NCBI RefSeq assembly: GCF_011301715.1
Contig: NZ_CP049870.1
Coordinates: 2,232,001-2,296,000, forward strand
DNA: 64,000 nucleotides
Source: Sphingomonas sp. HDW15A
Lineage (GTDB): Bacteria; Pseudomonadota; Alphaproteobacteria; Sphingomonadales; Sphingomonadaceae
Reading direction: 5' to 3'
The notes under the pieces were generated by a model. That model did not search any database. It saw only the letters and a list, made by a program, of their open reading frames with translations, and was not told where the DNA came from. Position 1 is the stretch's first letter. Each line of letters begins with the position of its first letter. Of this stretch, positions 9,111 to 18,073 are shown piece after piece. A program made the translations under genes and the position numbers.

Positions 9111-10196
9111 TCAGGCTGCTTGGCCCAGCTTCGGATAATCGACGTAGCCCTGCGGCCCCGATGTGTAGAAGGTGTCGACGTCCCAGCGATTGAGCTCGGC
9201 GCCGGCCCGCAGTCGCTCAACCAGGTCGGGATTGGCTATGAATGTCCGGCCGAAGCTGATCGCATCGGCGATACCCTCATCCAGCCTGGCCTGCGCGCTT
9301 TCGAGCTTGTAATCGCTATTGAGGACGATCTTGCCGCTGAATACGCGCCGCATCGATGGCGATGCCGGTTGCTGATCAGTGGCCCGGAACGTCGATTGCG
9401 GTCCCGGCTCGCGAAGCTCGATCCAAGGAATGCCGACCCGCTCGAGTTCGGCAGCGGCCGCCGTGAACAGGGCGATATGATCGGGATCGTCGCAGCCGTT
9501 GACCGCGCCGTTGGGCGACATTCTCACGCCGACGCGATCAGCGCCTATCTCCGACACGATCCGCTCGGCGACTTCGCGAAGGAATCGGACCCGGTTGGCG
9601 ATCGGGCCACCGTAATCGTCGCTTCGGTGGTTGGACGATGAACGCAGGAATTCGTCGATCAGATAGCCGTTTGCGCCGTGGATCTGGATCCCGTCGAAAC
9701 CCGCGGCAATCGCATTGCGGGCGGCGCGCCCATAATCGTCAAGGACGCGGGCGATGTCTTCGCTCGTGGCTTGGCGTGGTTGCTCGAAGGGTCTTTTTCC
9801 TTCGTAGCTGTGCGCTTCACCCGGCGGCGTGATGGCCGATGGCGCCAGCGGCCGCTCGTGGGTGACGGCGGAATGCACCATCCGCCCCATGTGCCACAAT
9901 TGCAGCACCATCCGTCCGCCGCGCTTGTGAACAGCCTCGGTGACTGGCTTCCAGCCTTCGACCTGTGCATGGTTCCAGATTCCGGGCGCCCCCGGCCAAC
10001 CGAGACCTTCCCGACTTATCCCCGTCGCCTCGCTGATGATCAGGCCGGCGTCGGCGCGCTGGCTGTAATATTCGGCCATGATCGGGGTTGGAACCGCCTC
10101 ACGGGTCGCCCGCCCACGAGTCAGCGGGGCCATCAGAATGCGATTCGGAAGGTACAATGCCGGGGTTAGGTCGATGGGGTCGAACAGACTGGGCAT
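9111..10196 (-). CDS. NADH:flavin oxidoreductase / Old Yellow Enzyme family alkene reductase
   Basis: FMN-dependent ene-reductase (OYE/NemA-like) acting on activated alkenes or nitro compounds. Starts MPSLFDPIDLTPALYLPNRILMAPLTR; motifs include LQLWHMGRM, the FMN/substrate-binding HGANGYLIDEFL, and a late HxSFGRTFIANPDLVERL-like segment (SFGRTFIANPDL). About 361 residues, normal length. I chose the ATG at 10196 because AGAAAGG lies six bases upstream; the frame extends to 10250. Convergent with ribH (three-base gap), divergent from the DMT transporter. The physiological substrate cannot be told. Confidence 0.93.
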   Translation of the reverse strand: MPSLFDPIDLTPALYLPNRILMAPLTRGRATREAVPTPIMAEYYSQRADAGLIISEATGISREGLGWPGAPGIWNHAQVEGWKPVTEAVHKRGGRMVLQLWHMGRMVHSAVTHERPLAPSAITPPGEAHSYEGKRPFEQPRQATSEDIARVLDDYGRAARNAIAAGFDGIQIHGANGYLIDEFLRSSSNHRSDDYGGPIANRVRFLREVAERIVSEIGADRVGVRMSPNGAVNGCDDPDHIALFTAAAAELERVGIPWIELREPGPQSTFRATDQQPASPSMRRVFSGKIVLNSDYKLESAQARLDEGIADAISFGRTFIANPDLVERLRAGAELNRWDVDTFYTSGPQGYVDYPKLGQAA

Positions 10197-10223
10197 CGCC
10201 ATCCTTTCTGCTAGTGGCGCGTC

Positions 10224-11150
10224 ATGGACGACGTGGCCGCAAGCCGACAAATAGTTTCAAAAGGAAACGCTACAAGTCCGCACCCCCTGGCGTTCCTTGC
10301 CTTGCTGCTGGGCAATGTGGCCCTTGCCACCGGTCCGTTCCTCGTTCGCAATAGCGGCGTCGGGCCGATCGCGGCGGGCTACTGGCGGCTTGCCCTCGCA
10401 ATTCCCTTCCTTTGGGCCATCGCCGTCGCCGTGAAGCAGCCAATTCACTGGCCCTCGCGCAAGCTGGTCATTGCGGTGTTCATCGCTGCCCTCTTCTTCG
10501 CCGCCGATCTTGCCGCCTGGCATGCCGGAATCCTTCTGACCAAGCTTGGCAACGCCACCTTGTTCGGGAACATCTCGTCCTTCCTGTTCGCCGCTTGGGG
10601 TTTGTGGCTGGTCCGCAAATGGCCCACGCCGGTGCAGGCGCTGGCGTTGCTCCTCGCGGCGGTCGGCTGCGCCCTGCTGATGTGGGGCAGCGCCGAGCTC
10701 TCCGCGGCCCACCTTCGCGGCGATATGCTCGCCGCGCTCGCCGGCCTGCTTTACACCGGCTATCTGATTGGGGTCGAACGCGCCCGCGGAACGCTCCAGG
10801 CCCTGCCGTTGCTGTTCCTCGCCAGCCTGTTCGGTGCGCTGATGCTGCTGCCTGCGGCGCTGGTCGCCGGGGAGCGGATCGTTCCCACGGACTGGACCGC
10901 CCTTTTCGCGCTCGCTTTGTGCAGCCAGGTGCTCGGCCAAGGCCTGCTGGTCTACGCGCTTGGCCAGGTGCCGCCCCTTGTGGTCGGGATCGCGATGCTG
11001 ACCCAGCCGGCGCTGTCGGCTTTTCTCGGCTGGCGGTTCTACGATGAGCGGCTGACCCTGCTTGACTGGTGCGGTGCGATCCTGATTGTCGCCGCGCTCG
11101 TGCTGGTGCGCTTGCGCCGCCCGGTCGAGAAGTCCAGTGAGATCCAATGA
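10224..11150 (+). CDS. DMT superfamily (EamA) transporter
   Basis: Inner-membrane drug/metabolite exporter of unknown substrate. 308 residues with about ten hydrophobic helices arranged as two EamA repeats (first near residues 25-150, second near 165-298). The start lies close to the divergently transcribed OYE gene, so the two promoters share a very short region. Its stop overlaps the COQ9-family gene start (ATGA). Confidence 0.9.
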   Translation: MDDVAASRQIVSKGNATSPHPLAFLALLLGNVALATGPFLVRNSGVGPIAAGYWRLALAIPFLWAIAVAVKQPIHWPSRKLVIAVFIAALFFAADLAAWHAGILLTKLGNATLFGNISSFLFAAWGLWLVRKWPTPVQALALLLAAVGCALLMWGSAELSAAHLRGDMLAALAGLLYTGYLIGVERARGTLQALPLLFLASLFGALMLLPAALVAGERIVPTDWTALFALALCSQVLGQGLLVYALGQVPPLVVGIAMLTQPALSAFLGWRFYDERLTLLDWCGAILIVAALVLVRLRRPVEKSSEIQ

Positions 11151-11803
11151 TGACTGAGCCCACTCCGCTCCAGCTTTTGCGCGAGCAGCTTGCGTTGTCC
11201 GTTGGGGAAAACGCGGTTTTCGATGGATGGTCGGTCAAGGCCGTCGATGCTGCGGCGGCGCAGGCCGGGATTGATTCGGCCAAGGCGCGGCTCGCTTTCG
11301 GAAAGGATTCGGCCGCAATGGTCGAAGCCTATGTCGGGGCAATCGATGCAGCGATGGCCGAGGCATTTCCACCTGAGAGAATTGCGGCGATGAAAATCCG
11401 CGATCGGATTACCGAGCTTTTGTGGTTCCGGTTCGAAACGATGCTCACGGCGCGCGAGGCCGTTCGTTCGGCGCTTAGGATCCTGGCGATGCCGCAAAAT
11501 GCGCTACGCGGGGCGAAGCTGGGCTGGCGCAGCGCCGACCGGATGTGGCGCCTCGCGGGCGACACGGCGACCGATTTCAACCATTACACCAAGCGGATAA
11601 CTCTTGGCGGAGTTTATGCCTCGACATTGCTGGTCTGGCTCGACGACCAAAGCGACGGGCTCACCGAGACACGGGCGTTCCTCGAACGCCGGATCGCCGA
11701 CGTGATGCGCTTTGAAAAATGGAAGGCTCAGATGCGCGGTAACGACATCCGCCGGCCCAGCCTGACCCGCTTCCTCGGACGATTGCGCTACCCGCCGGCC
11801 TAA
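11147..11803 (+). CDS. COQ9 family ubiquinone biosynthesis protein
   Basis: Lipid-binding helper protein that in mitochondria presents ubiquinone precursors to COQ7; the alphaproteobacterial relatives are presumed to do the same. 218 residues with a TetR-like helical N-terminal part and the conserved C-terminal core (WRSADRMWRLAGDTATDFNHYTKR then TLLVWLDD) characteristic of COQ9. Overlaps the DMT transporter by four bases. A second ATG immediately follows the first (MMTEP). Confidence 0.92.
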   Translation: MMTEPTPLQLLREQLALSVGENAVFDGWSVKAVDAAAAQAGIDSAKARLAFGKDSAAMVEAYVGAIDAAMAEAFPPERIAAMKIRDRITELLWFRFETMLTAREAVRSALRILAMPQNALRGAKLGWRSADRMWRLAGDTATDFNHYTKRITLGGVYASTLLVWLDDQSDGLTETRAFLERRIADVMRFEKWKAQMRGNDIRRPSLTRFLGRLRYPPA

Positions 11804-11828
11804 GCCCTTCCCAATCGCCTCCGTTATT

Positions 11829-11844
11829 GATAATCAGTCGCAAT
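11829..11844 (+). promoter_or_regulatory. candidate feoA promoter / Fur-like site
   Basis: TGATAAT at 11828-11834 contains a good -10-like hexamer (GATAAT) whose predicted start would fall at about 11841-11845, the feoA ATG itself, and there is no Shine-Dalgarno sequence: a leaderless arrangement. TGATAAT is also one half of a Fur-type 7-1-7 box, but the second half (AGTCGCA, 11836-11842) matches only about four of seven bases. Iron control would fit the genes; the site is weak. Confidence 0.35.
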
Positions 11845-12096
11845 ATGACGGAGGCGACGTCCCTTGAATCCCTTCGCGTCGGAATACCGGCGCGAATTGG
11901 TCAAATCGACTGGAATGCGCTCGACCCAGCCTGTGCGGGCCGTCTTCGCGATTTCGGCTTCGATGAGGGCGTAACCGTCGAATCGCTTCATCAGGGGCCG
12001 TTCGGGCGCGACCCGATGGCGGTTCGAGTCGGCCGGATGATCGTCGCCATTCGGCGCAGCCACGCCCGCGCAATCCGGGTGATCCCAGCGGCATGA
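11845..12096 (+). CDS. feoA: FeoA family ferrous iron transport protein
   Basis: Small SH3-like cytosolic protein needed for FeoB-mediated Fe(II) uptake. From ATG 11845 it has 83 residues with the FeoA core (ACAGRLRDFGFDEGVTVESLH, then PMAVRVGRMIVAIRRSHARAIRV). An in-frame TTG at 11827 would extend it by six residues but lies inside the promoter-like sequence. Its TGA overlaps the feoB ATG. Confidence 0.93.
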   Translation: MTEATSLESLRVGIPARIGQIDWNALDPACAGRLRDFGFDEGVTVESLHQGPFGRDPMAVRVGRMIVAIRRSHARAIRVIPAA

Positions 12097-13943
12097 TCCA
12101 AACCACATCGGTGGCGGTCGTCGGCAATCCCAATGCCGGCAAGAGCGCCCTGTTCAATGCGCTCACCGGTGCCCGCCAGAAGGTAGGCAACTATCCCGGC
12201 GTAACGGTCGAGCGCCACGTCGGCCGGCTTACCCTTCCCTCGGGTCGCCCGGTCGAGCTGATCGACCTTCCGGGGGCCTACGGCCTCGATCCGATGAGCC
12301 CGGACGAAGCGGTGACGCGCGACGTACTGCTTGGCCGGCAGACCGGCGAGCGCCTGCCCGAAGCGATCATCATCGTCGTCGACGCTTCGAACCTCGACAA
12401 TCACTTACGATTCGCTCTGCAACTGATCGCGCTGGGGAGGCCCACGGTCGTCGCTCTGAACATGATCGACCTCGCCAAGCGTGACGGGCTGGAACTCGAT
12501 GCCTCAAGGCTCTCGAAGGAACTCGGGGTGCCGGTAGTCGAAACCGTTGCCGTCAGGAAACGCGGGCTCGGCGTCTTGCTCAAAGAGCTGGAATCTCAGC
12601 TCGATTCGCAGCGGGCTGTTGCCGGCGACGCTCTTCCACCCGGCAGTTCGATCGAACTTCACAAGCGCGCGCGTCAAGTCGCCTCGGCAGCGATCCTCAG
12701 CGAAACGCCGGTTCGAAGGATCACACACCAACTGGATTCGGTGCTGCTCCACCCGGTGGCCGGCCCGCTTCTCCTTGCGGCGATCATGTTCGTCATGTTC
12801 CAGGCGGTGTTCGCCTGGAGCGCCGTTCCCGCCGATGCACTCGAAGCGGCAGTGGTCGGTGCGGCCGGCTGGATTGGCAATGCGCTTCCGGACGGTGCCC
12901 TGCGTTCGCTCGTCGTCGACGGAATCTTCGGCGGGGTCGGCGCCGTAATTGTCTTCCTGCCGCAGATCGTCATCCTGTTCCTGTTCATCCTAGTGCTCGA
13001 AAGCAGCGGATACATGGTCCGCGCAGCCTTCATCATGGATCGGTTGATGAGCAGCGCCGGACTTTCCGGCCGTTCGTTCATCCCCCTTCTGTCGAGCTTC
13101 GCCTGTGCCGTTCCCGGCATCATGGCGACACGGACCATCGACAATGAAAAGGACCGGCTGACGACCATACTCGTCGCACCGCTGATGACCTGCTCGGCGC
13201 GCCTTCCGGTTTACGCGCTTATCATCGCCGCTTTCATTCCGGATCGTGACGCGGTGCCCGGGATCGGTCTTCAAGGGCTTGTCCTGTTCATCCTCTACGT
13301 CTCGGGGATCGTCTCGGCACTGATCGCGGCCCTTGTCATCCGCCGAACCAAGGTTCGCGGCAGCGGCGGCCTGTTCATGATGGAATTACCGAAATACCAA
13401 ATGCCGCGCGTCAAGGACGTCGCGATCGGCTTGTGGCAGCGCGCCCTGATCTTCCTGAAGCGCGCCGGAACCATCATCCTCGGCACGACGATCGTGCTTT
13501 GGGCCTTGGCCAGCTATCCTCACGCGGGGCCGGGCGAGAAACAGTCCGAAGTGTCCATTGCCGGAAAGATCGGAACGGCCATCGAAGTCGTCGTAAGGCC
13601 GATCGGCTTCAATCACGACATCGCCCTGGCGCTTTTGCCGACGATGGCCGCGCGCGAAGTTGCGGTCAGCGCCATCGGCACCGTTTACGCCCTCGATGCG
13701 GATGAGCAGGACCAACTCCAGACTCTCGAGCAGCGCCTCGCCGGGCAATGGAGCCTGGCAACCGCTCTCGCCTTTCTCGCCTGGTTCGTCTTCGCTCCGC
13801 AATGCATTTCGACCATTGCCATCACACGTCGCGAAACCAATAGCTGGCGTTGGCCCGGCTTCATGGTCGCTTACCTGTTCGCGCTCGCCTATCTCGCCGC
13901 CGGAATGACCTATTGGACGGCGGTTGCGTTCGGCCTCGGCTAG
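12093..13943 (+). CDS. feoB: ferrous iron transporter FeoB
   Basis: Fe(II) transporter of the inner membrane. N-terminal G domain with P-loop GNPNAGKSALFN (near residue 11), G2/G3 (KVGNYPGVTVER, DLPGAYGLDP) and the G4 motif LNMID. Then the helical insert and a membrane part with two Gate-type repeats (GGVGAVIVFLPQI near 280; CSARLPVYALII near 368). 616 residues, shorter than E. coli FeoB but typical of alphaproteobacteria. Coupled to feoA by ATGA; no feoC. Confidence 0.96.
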   Translation: MIQTTSVAVVGNPNAGKSALFNALTGARQKVGNYPGVTVERHVGRLTLPSGRPVELIDLPGAYGLDPMSPDEAVTRDVLLGRQTGERLPEAIIIVVDASNLDNHLRFALQLIALGRPTVVALNMIDLAKRDGLELDASRLSKELGVPVVETVAVRKRGLGVLLKELESQLDSQRAVAGDALPPGSSIELHKRARQVASAAILSETPVRRITHQLDSVLLHPVAGPLLLAAIMFVMFQAVFAWSAVPADALEAAVVGAAGWIGNALPDGALRSLVVDGIFGGVGAVIVFLPQIVILFLFILVLESSGYMVRAAFIMDRLMSSAGLSGRSFIPLLSSFACAVPGIMATRTIDNEKDRLTTILVAPLMTCSARLPVYALIIAAFIPDRDAVPGIGLQGLVLFILYVSGIVSALIAALVIRRTKVRGSGGLFMMELPKYQMPRVKDVAIGLWQRALIFLKRAGTIILGTTIVLWALASYPHAGPGEKQSEVSIAGKIGTAIEVVVRPIGFNHDIALALLPTMAAREVAVSAIGTVYALDADEQDQLQTLEQRLAGQWSLATALAFLAWFVFAPQCISTIAITRRETNSWRWPGFMVAYLFALAYLAAGMTYWTAVAFGLG

Positions 13944-13983
13944 GGTCTAACGCAGGCTCCAGACACGAATATAGGAGAGTGAA

Positions 13984-14466
13984 ATGGCGGGCGTGAACAA
14001 GGTGATCCTGGTTGGCAATCTGGGCGCCGATCCCGAGGCCCGCACGCTCAACAACGGCGGCGAGGTCGTCAACATGCGCATCGCCACGTCGGAGAACTGG
14101 AAGGACAAGGACGGCAACCGCCAGGAGCGGACCGAGTGGCACAACGTCGTTATCTTTAACGAAAACCTCGGCCGGGTCGCCAAGAATTACCTTCGCAAGG
14201 GCTCCAAGGTCTATGTCGAAGGCCAAATCCAGACCCGCAAGTGGACCGATCAGTCGGGCAATGATCGCTACACCACCGAAATCGTTCTCCAGCGCTTCCG
14301 CGGCGAACTCGTCCTGCTCGACAGCCGGGGCGAGGGCGGTTCGGGAGGTGGCTACGGCGGCGGAGGCTTCAATCAGGACGAGGGCTTCGGCGGAGGCTCG
14401 CGTCCCCAGCAGCGTCCTCAGCCAGCCGCGTTCGACACCGACCTCGACGATGATGTGCCGTTCTGA
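13984..14466 (+). CDS. ssb: single-stranded DNA-binding protein
   Basis: Binds ssDNA in replication, recombination and repair. 160 residues: an N-terminal OB fold ([20 protein letters not shown] to about residue 110), a glycine-rich linker ([12 protein letters not shown]) and the acidic tip DDDVPF that recruits partner proteins. A good AGGAGAG ribosome-binding site precedes the ATG. Monocistronic. Confidence 0.97.
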   Translation: MAGVNKVILVGNLGADPEARTLNNGGEVVNMRIATSENWKDKDGNRQERTEWHNVVIFNENLGRVAKNYLRKGSKVYVEGQIQTRKWTDQSGNDRYTTEIVLQRFRGELVLLDSRGEGGSGGGYGGGGFNQDEGFGGGSRPQQRPQPAAFDTDLDDDVPF

Positions 14467-14508
14467 GGACTGCGCGGCAGCGCTGAGCGGGGCGCACCCT
14501 CTTAAAAA

Positions 14509-15033
14509 CTAGGCGCCATCGCCCTTATCGCGCTTGAGCGCGGCCAAGGCCGCGAACGGCCCCGCCTCCTCTTCGCTGATCACACCCGCCTCGTGGAGCG
14601 CAACGGCAGCGTTAGGGCCGCGCGGAAAGGGATCCAGCGCCAACGCCAGAGTATCGACCAAAGCCTCGCCGAGCGGAATGACCGCACCGTCGTGGAAAAC
14701 AGTGTCGAGGTCGTTGGCACGAAGCTCAAGCTCCTCGTCCGGGCGGACTTTCGGCTCCGGCATGAAATGGAGCTCGAACGGCTCGTCGACCCGTGTTCGG
14801 AGCGGCTCGCCGGTCGCGACGCAGGATTGCTCCAAGCTAGCCTTGAGCCGGCCTATCGCTTTCACCCGGTCGCCGTCGCGCTCGAGCATTGCATGGGCCT
14901 GCAGCGCGCCGATCACGGGAAGATTCAGGCGATTGGCGATCGAGGCGCATTCCTCAGGCTCGGCGACAAGGTCTATCCGGTCACCGCCCCGGATTGCGGC
15001 GATCGGAAGCGCCAGCGAGAACCGCTCGCTCAC
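14509..15033 (-). CDS. DUF177 / YceD family protein
   Basis: 174-residue member of the DUF177 family, linked in other organisms to 23S rRNA/50S metabolism and usually located near rpmF. Recognised by the core CVATGEPLRTRVDEPFELHFMP and ending LAALKRDKGDGA. It overlaps the ubiquinol-cytochrome c chaperone gene by four bases (ATGA), a pairing common in alphaproteobacteria. rpmF is not adjacent here. Confidence 0.85.
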   Translation of the reverse strand: MSERFSLALPIAAIRGGDRIDLVAEPEECASIANRLNLPVIGALQAHAMLERDGDRVKAIGRLKASLEQSCVATGEPLRTRVDEPFELHFMPEPKVRPDEELELRANDLDTVFHDGAVIPLGEALVDTLALALDPFPRGPNAAVALHEAGVISEEEAGPFAALAALKRDKGDGA

Positions 15034-15536
15034 GCTGCCAACCCTTCCGCCAGCTCTTCATCGGACATGCGGAAGAGCTGTTCCTTCCATTCTGCGAGGA
15101 GGATCTTCGCCGCTCCCTGGTGTGAAATTTCAGGGTCCTCACCCCGATAGAGGCTGGAGCGGATCGCCGAATTCCAATCGCCGCCGTCCAGTGCCGAGCG
15201 CCACTTGGCGATCCGACCAGACAGCCCCGTGATAAGATTGCGCACAGTCTTGCCGAGCGTCGGGTCGCCGAGCCCGCTTTCGCGCAGCTGGACGTCGAGA
15301 TCGCTCACTAGCAACTCCGTCAGGCGGGGCGACAAAGCGGCTGCAGATTCGCCACCCGCGCCTAGGCGGATGTCCGCGATCGCCAGCAAGGTCGCAAGCA
15401 CGCAATAGCGGCCGTCGAGAGTATCGGGCACGCCGGCGTCGCGGTACCAGCCAGGCTGGCGCGCCGCTCGGACGACGGACTCGTACAGTGCCGTGGCCGG
15501 ATTGACCTCTTGTTTGCGAAACAGGGACAGGACCAT
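15030..15536 (-). CDS. ubiquinol-cytochrome c chaperone family protein
   Basis: Relative of mitochondrial Cbp3/UQCC1, which helps mature cytochrome b of the bc1 complex. 168 residues; family signatures are YESVVRAARQPGWYRDAGVPDTLDGRY near the start and the later DLDVQLRESGLGD and GKTVRNL. Upstream gene of a two-gene unit with the DUF177 protein, divergent from bamE. Confidence 0.88.
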   Translation of the reverse strand: MVLSLFRKQEVNPATALYESVVRAARQPGWYRDAGVPDTLDGRYCVLATLLAIADIRLGAGGESAAALSPRLTELLVSDLDVQLRESGLGDPTLGKTVRNLITGLSGRIAKWRSALDGGDWNSAIRSSLYRGEDPEISHQGAAKILLAEWKEQLFRMSDEELAEGLAA

Positions 15537-15646
15537 TCAGCTTCCTTTAAGCGCGACCGGGCTTTTCCTCCGCCAGCCGCTTCGCTATCGCATATCGATC
15601 CGCGGCCGCCGCTAGGCAAGCGTTCCGGCGCGAGAATGAGGAGTGA

Positions 15647-16120
15647 ATGGGAATGGCGTCTACCTGGATCAAGCTGGCTGCGGCCGTCACGGCTCTTGGC
15701 CTCGCGTCCGGGTGCGCGATGGGCGTCCAGGATCACCGCGGTTTCGTCATCGACAAGGAACTGGCCCAGGGCATCCAGGTCGGTGTCGACAACAAGGACT
15801 CGGTTACCAAAACGCTCGGCCGTCCGACATTTACGGGCCAGTTCAACCCGAATGACTGGTATTATGTGTCTCAGGACACGCGAACGGTCGCGTTCAAGTC
15901 GCAGCGCGTGCTCGACCAGGACATCCTCCACATCACATTCGACGCCGCTGGCAATGTCGCCGCGATCAACCGCACCGACGAGACGCAGATCGCGTCGATC
16001 GACCCGGTCAAGGACAAGACCCCGACTTTGGGCCGCAAGCGCGGATTCTTCGACGAACTGTTCGGCAACATCGGCGTGTTCAACAGCGGCGCGCTGGGCC
16101 AGACCAATCCAGAGAACTAA
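15647..16120 (+). CDS. bamE: outer-membrane assembly lipoprotein BamE (SmpA/OmlA family)
   Basis: Lipoprotein component of the BAM complex that inserts beta-barrel proteins. 157 residues with a lipoprotein signal ending in the lipobox LASGC (Cys near residue 23). It has the BamE fold signature (KELAQGIQVGVDNKDSVTKTLGRPTF, then DWYYVSQ). The C-terminal part (residues ~125-157) with GFFDELFGNIG is typical of alphaproteobacterial members. AGGAG precedes the ATG. Divergent from the chaperone/DUF177 pair, as is common in this lineage. Confidence 0.92.
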   Translation: MGMASTWIKLAAAVTALGLASGCAMGVQDHRGFVIDKELAQGIQVGVDNKDSVTKTLGRPTFTGQFNPNDWYYVSQDTRTVAFKSQRVLDQDILHITFDAAGNVAAINRTDETQIASIDPVKDKTPTLGRKRGFFDELFGNIGVFNSGALGQTNPEN

Positions 16121-16157
16121 GCTTTTTCAAGGTCACCGATTGTCCTAGACGGGGCGC

Positions 16158-16919
16158 ATGACCGCGACCCCGCAAGGCATGACCTATGCCGATTATCTGA
16201 AGCTTGATGACGTTCTCGGCGCCCAGGCTCCACTGTCGGACCTGCATGATGAGATGCTGTTCATCATCATCCACCAGACAAAGGAATTGTGGCTGAAGCA
16301 AATGCTTCACGAGGTCGCCCTCGCCTGCCGCCTGATACGCGACGATCATTTCGCAGGTGCGCACAAGGCCCTGTCGCGGGTCAGCCGGATACAGACCGTG
16401 ATGACGATGTCTTGGGACGTGCTGTCGACGCTGACTCCATTCGACTACATGAAGTTCCGCCATGTCCTTGGCACATCGTCGGGCTTCCAGTCGGCCCAGT
16501 TCCGGGAGCTGGAATTCCGCCTGGGAATCAAGGACCCGAAATACCTCGACCTCCTCGAAGGCGGCAGCGCCGGCCGCAGGCGGCTTGAGGCGGCACTAGC
16601 GGAGCCAAGCCTTTGGGACGAGGCCAATGACGCGCTCGGCCGCGCCGGCTTCGACATTTCGACCGAGGATTCGATCCGCGCCGGCTGGCTAGCCGTCTAT
16701 CGCGACGCCGAAGCGCATTTCGATCTCTATGGCTTGGCCGAAAAGCTAGTCGATCTCGACGATTCGCTCGCTGCGTGGCGGCATAAGCACTTGCTGACGG
16801 TCGAACGGATAATCGGCATGAAGCGCGGGACCGGCGGATCGGCCGGCGCTGCTTACTTGCGCGCGACGCTTGAGAAACGTGCCTTCCCGGCATTGTGGGA
16901 CCTGCGCACTGACATATGA
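16158..16919 (+). CDS. kynA: tryptophan 2,3-dioxygenase
   Basis: Haem enzyme that opens the tryptophan indole ring to N-formylkynurenine. 253 residues; recognised by MTYADYLKLDDVL, the HDEMLFIIIHQTKELWLKQMLHE helix (haem-region), RIQTVMTMSWDVLSTLTPFDYMKFRHVLGTSSGFQS segment and the C-terminal GTGGSAGAAYLR loop. Overlaps the next gene by ATGA, so the two are co-translated. No arylformamidase gene is nearby. Confidence 0.96.
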   Translation: MTATPQGMTYADYLKLDDVLGAQAPLSDLHDEMLFIIIHQTKELWLKQMLHEVALACRLIRDDHFAGAHKALSRVSRIQTVMTMSWDVLSTLTPFDYMKFRHVLGTSSGFQSAQFRELEFRLGIKDPKYLDLLEGGSAGRRRLEAALAEPSLWDEANDALGRAGFDISTEDSIRAGWLAVYRDAEAHFDLYGLAEKLVDLDDSLAAWRHKHLLTVERIIGMKRGTGGSAGAAYLRATLEKRAFPALWDLRTDI

Positions 16920-18073
16920 GCTTCAAGCACCTCTTTTCCCGCACCCTGGAAGCCGCGCCGGGACGCCTGCATTTCGCAGCGCACAGTCATCATCTGTGGC
17001 CCGACGCCAGCTTCGACGGGCAGGTCGAATGCTGGCAGGATGCCGCCCGCCTTGCCGACGTAAAGTGGGACAAGGTGATGGACTCGGTCTGGCCCGAAGC
17101 CCAGACCTATGTCTCCGACGAGCTTGGTACGGGCGATGCGTCAACCGTCGTTTTCGCGGCAAACACGCATGAGTTGCTTGTCCGGCTGGTCGCGGCTTGC
17201 CCGCGCAGCAATCCGTCGCGCCTGCGCGTCCTGACCAGCGACGGCGAGTTTCATTCGGCACGCCGCCAGTTCGCGCGCTGGCAGGAGGACGGCTGGCTTG
17301 AAGTCGAAACCATTGCCTCCGAGCCGTTCGAGGATTTTACCGAGCGCTTTCTCGCGGCAGCGGGCGCGGGAAACCACGACCTCATCCTCGTCAGCCATGT
17401 ACTGTTCGGAAGTGGCCGGCTGTTCGACGGAGTCGCGCAGCTGGCCACCCTTGCATCTCCCCAAGGACCATGGACCGTGATTGACGGCTACCATGCGTTC
17501 ATGGCCATCCACTGTCCCTATCCCCACGGCGGCGGCGCCTTCTATGTCGGCGGCGGCTACAAATATGCGATGGCTGGCGAAGGCATCGGCTTCATGCATT
17601 GCCCACCTGATTTTGGGCCGCGGCCGCCGATCACCGGATGGTATGCCGAGTTCGGCGAACTCACCGCGCCGCCCGGTGGAGTCGGCTACCGGCAGGACGC
17701 GATGCGCTTCATGGGCGCGACGTTCGATCCATCGGCACTTTACCGCTTCAATGCGATTCGGCGGATGCTGTCCCGGGAAGAGCTCACGACCGCTCGGATC
17801 TCCGCCCACGCAGAGGAGCTTCAGCAGCAAGCACTCGAAGCGCTATCAGCCACCCCTCTCGGCGGAGCCGATTTGCTGAACCCGCTGGATGGCGGACCGC
17901 ACGCGCGGTTCCTGGCGTTTCGATCTGCCAGGGCCGCCTCGTGGCAGAAGCAGCTTCGCGAAAGGCAATGCATCACCGACGTTCGTGGCGACGTCCTACG
18001 GATCGGGTTCGGACTTTATCAGGATTCCGGCGACGTCTCGGCATTGGCGAAAATCGCTGCCGATCTCGATTAG
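16916..18073 (+). CDS. kynureninase-like PLP enzyme (aminotransferase class V fold)
   Basis: Probably hydrolyses kynurenine to anthranilate, given its tight coupling to kynA. 385 residues with class V features: DGYHAFMA (Asp that contacts PLP) near residue 190 and the Schiff-base lysine in GGGYKYAMAGEG near residue 215. It is divergent enough from canonical KynU that a related C-S/C-C lyase activity cannot be excluded. Convergent with the tetR gene, overlapping by four bases. Confidence 0.8.
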   Translation: MSFKHLFSRTLEAAPGRLHFAAHSHHLWPDASFDGQVECWQDAARLADVKWDKVMDSVWPEAQTYVSDELGTGDASTVVFAANTHELLVRLVAACPRSNPSRLRVLTSDGEFHSARRQFARWQEDGWLEVETIASEPFEDFTERFLAAAGAGNHDLILVSHVLFGSGRLFDGVAQLATLASPQGPWTVIDGYHAFMAIHCPYPHGGGAFYVGGGYKYAMAGEGIGFMHCPPDFGPRPPITGWYAEFGELTAPPGGVGYRQDAMRFMGATFDPSALYRFNAIRRMLSREELTTARISAHAEELQQQALEALSATPLGGADLLNPLDGGPHARFLAFRSARAASWQKQLRERQCITDVRGDVLRIGFGLYQDSGDVSALAKIAADLD

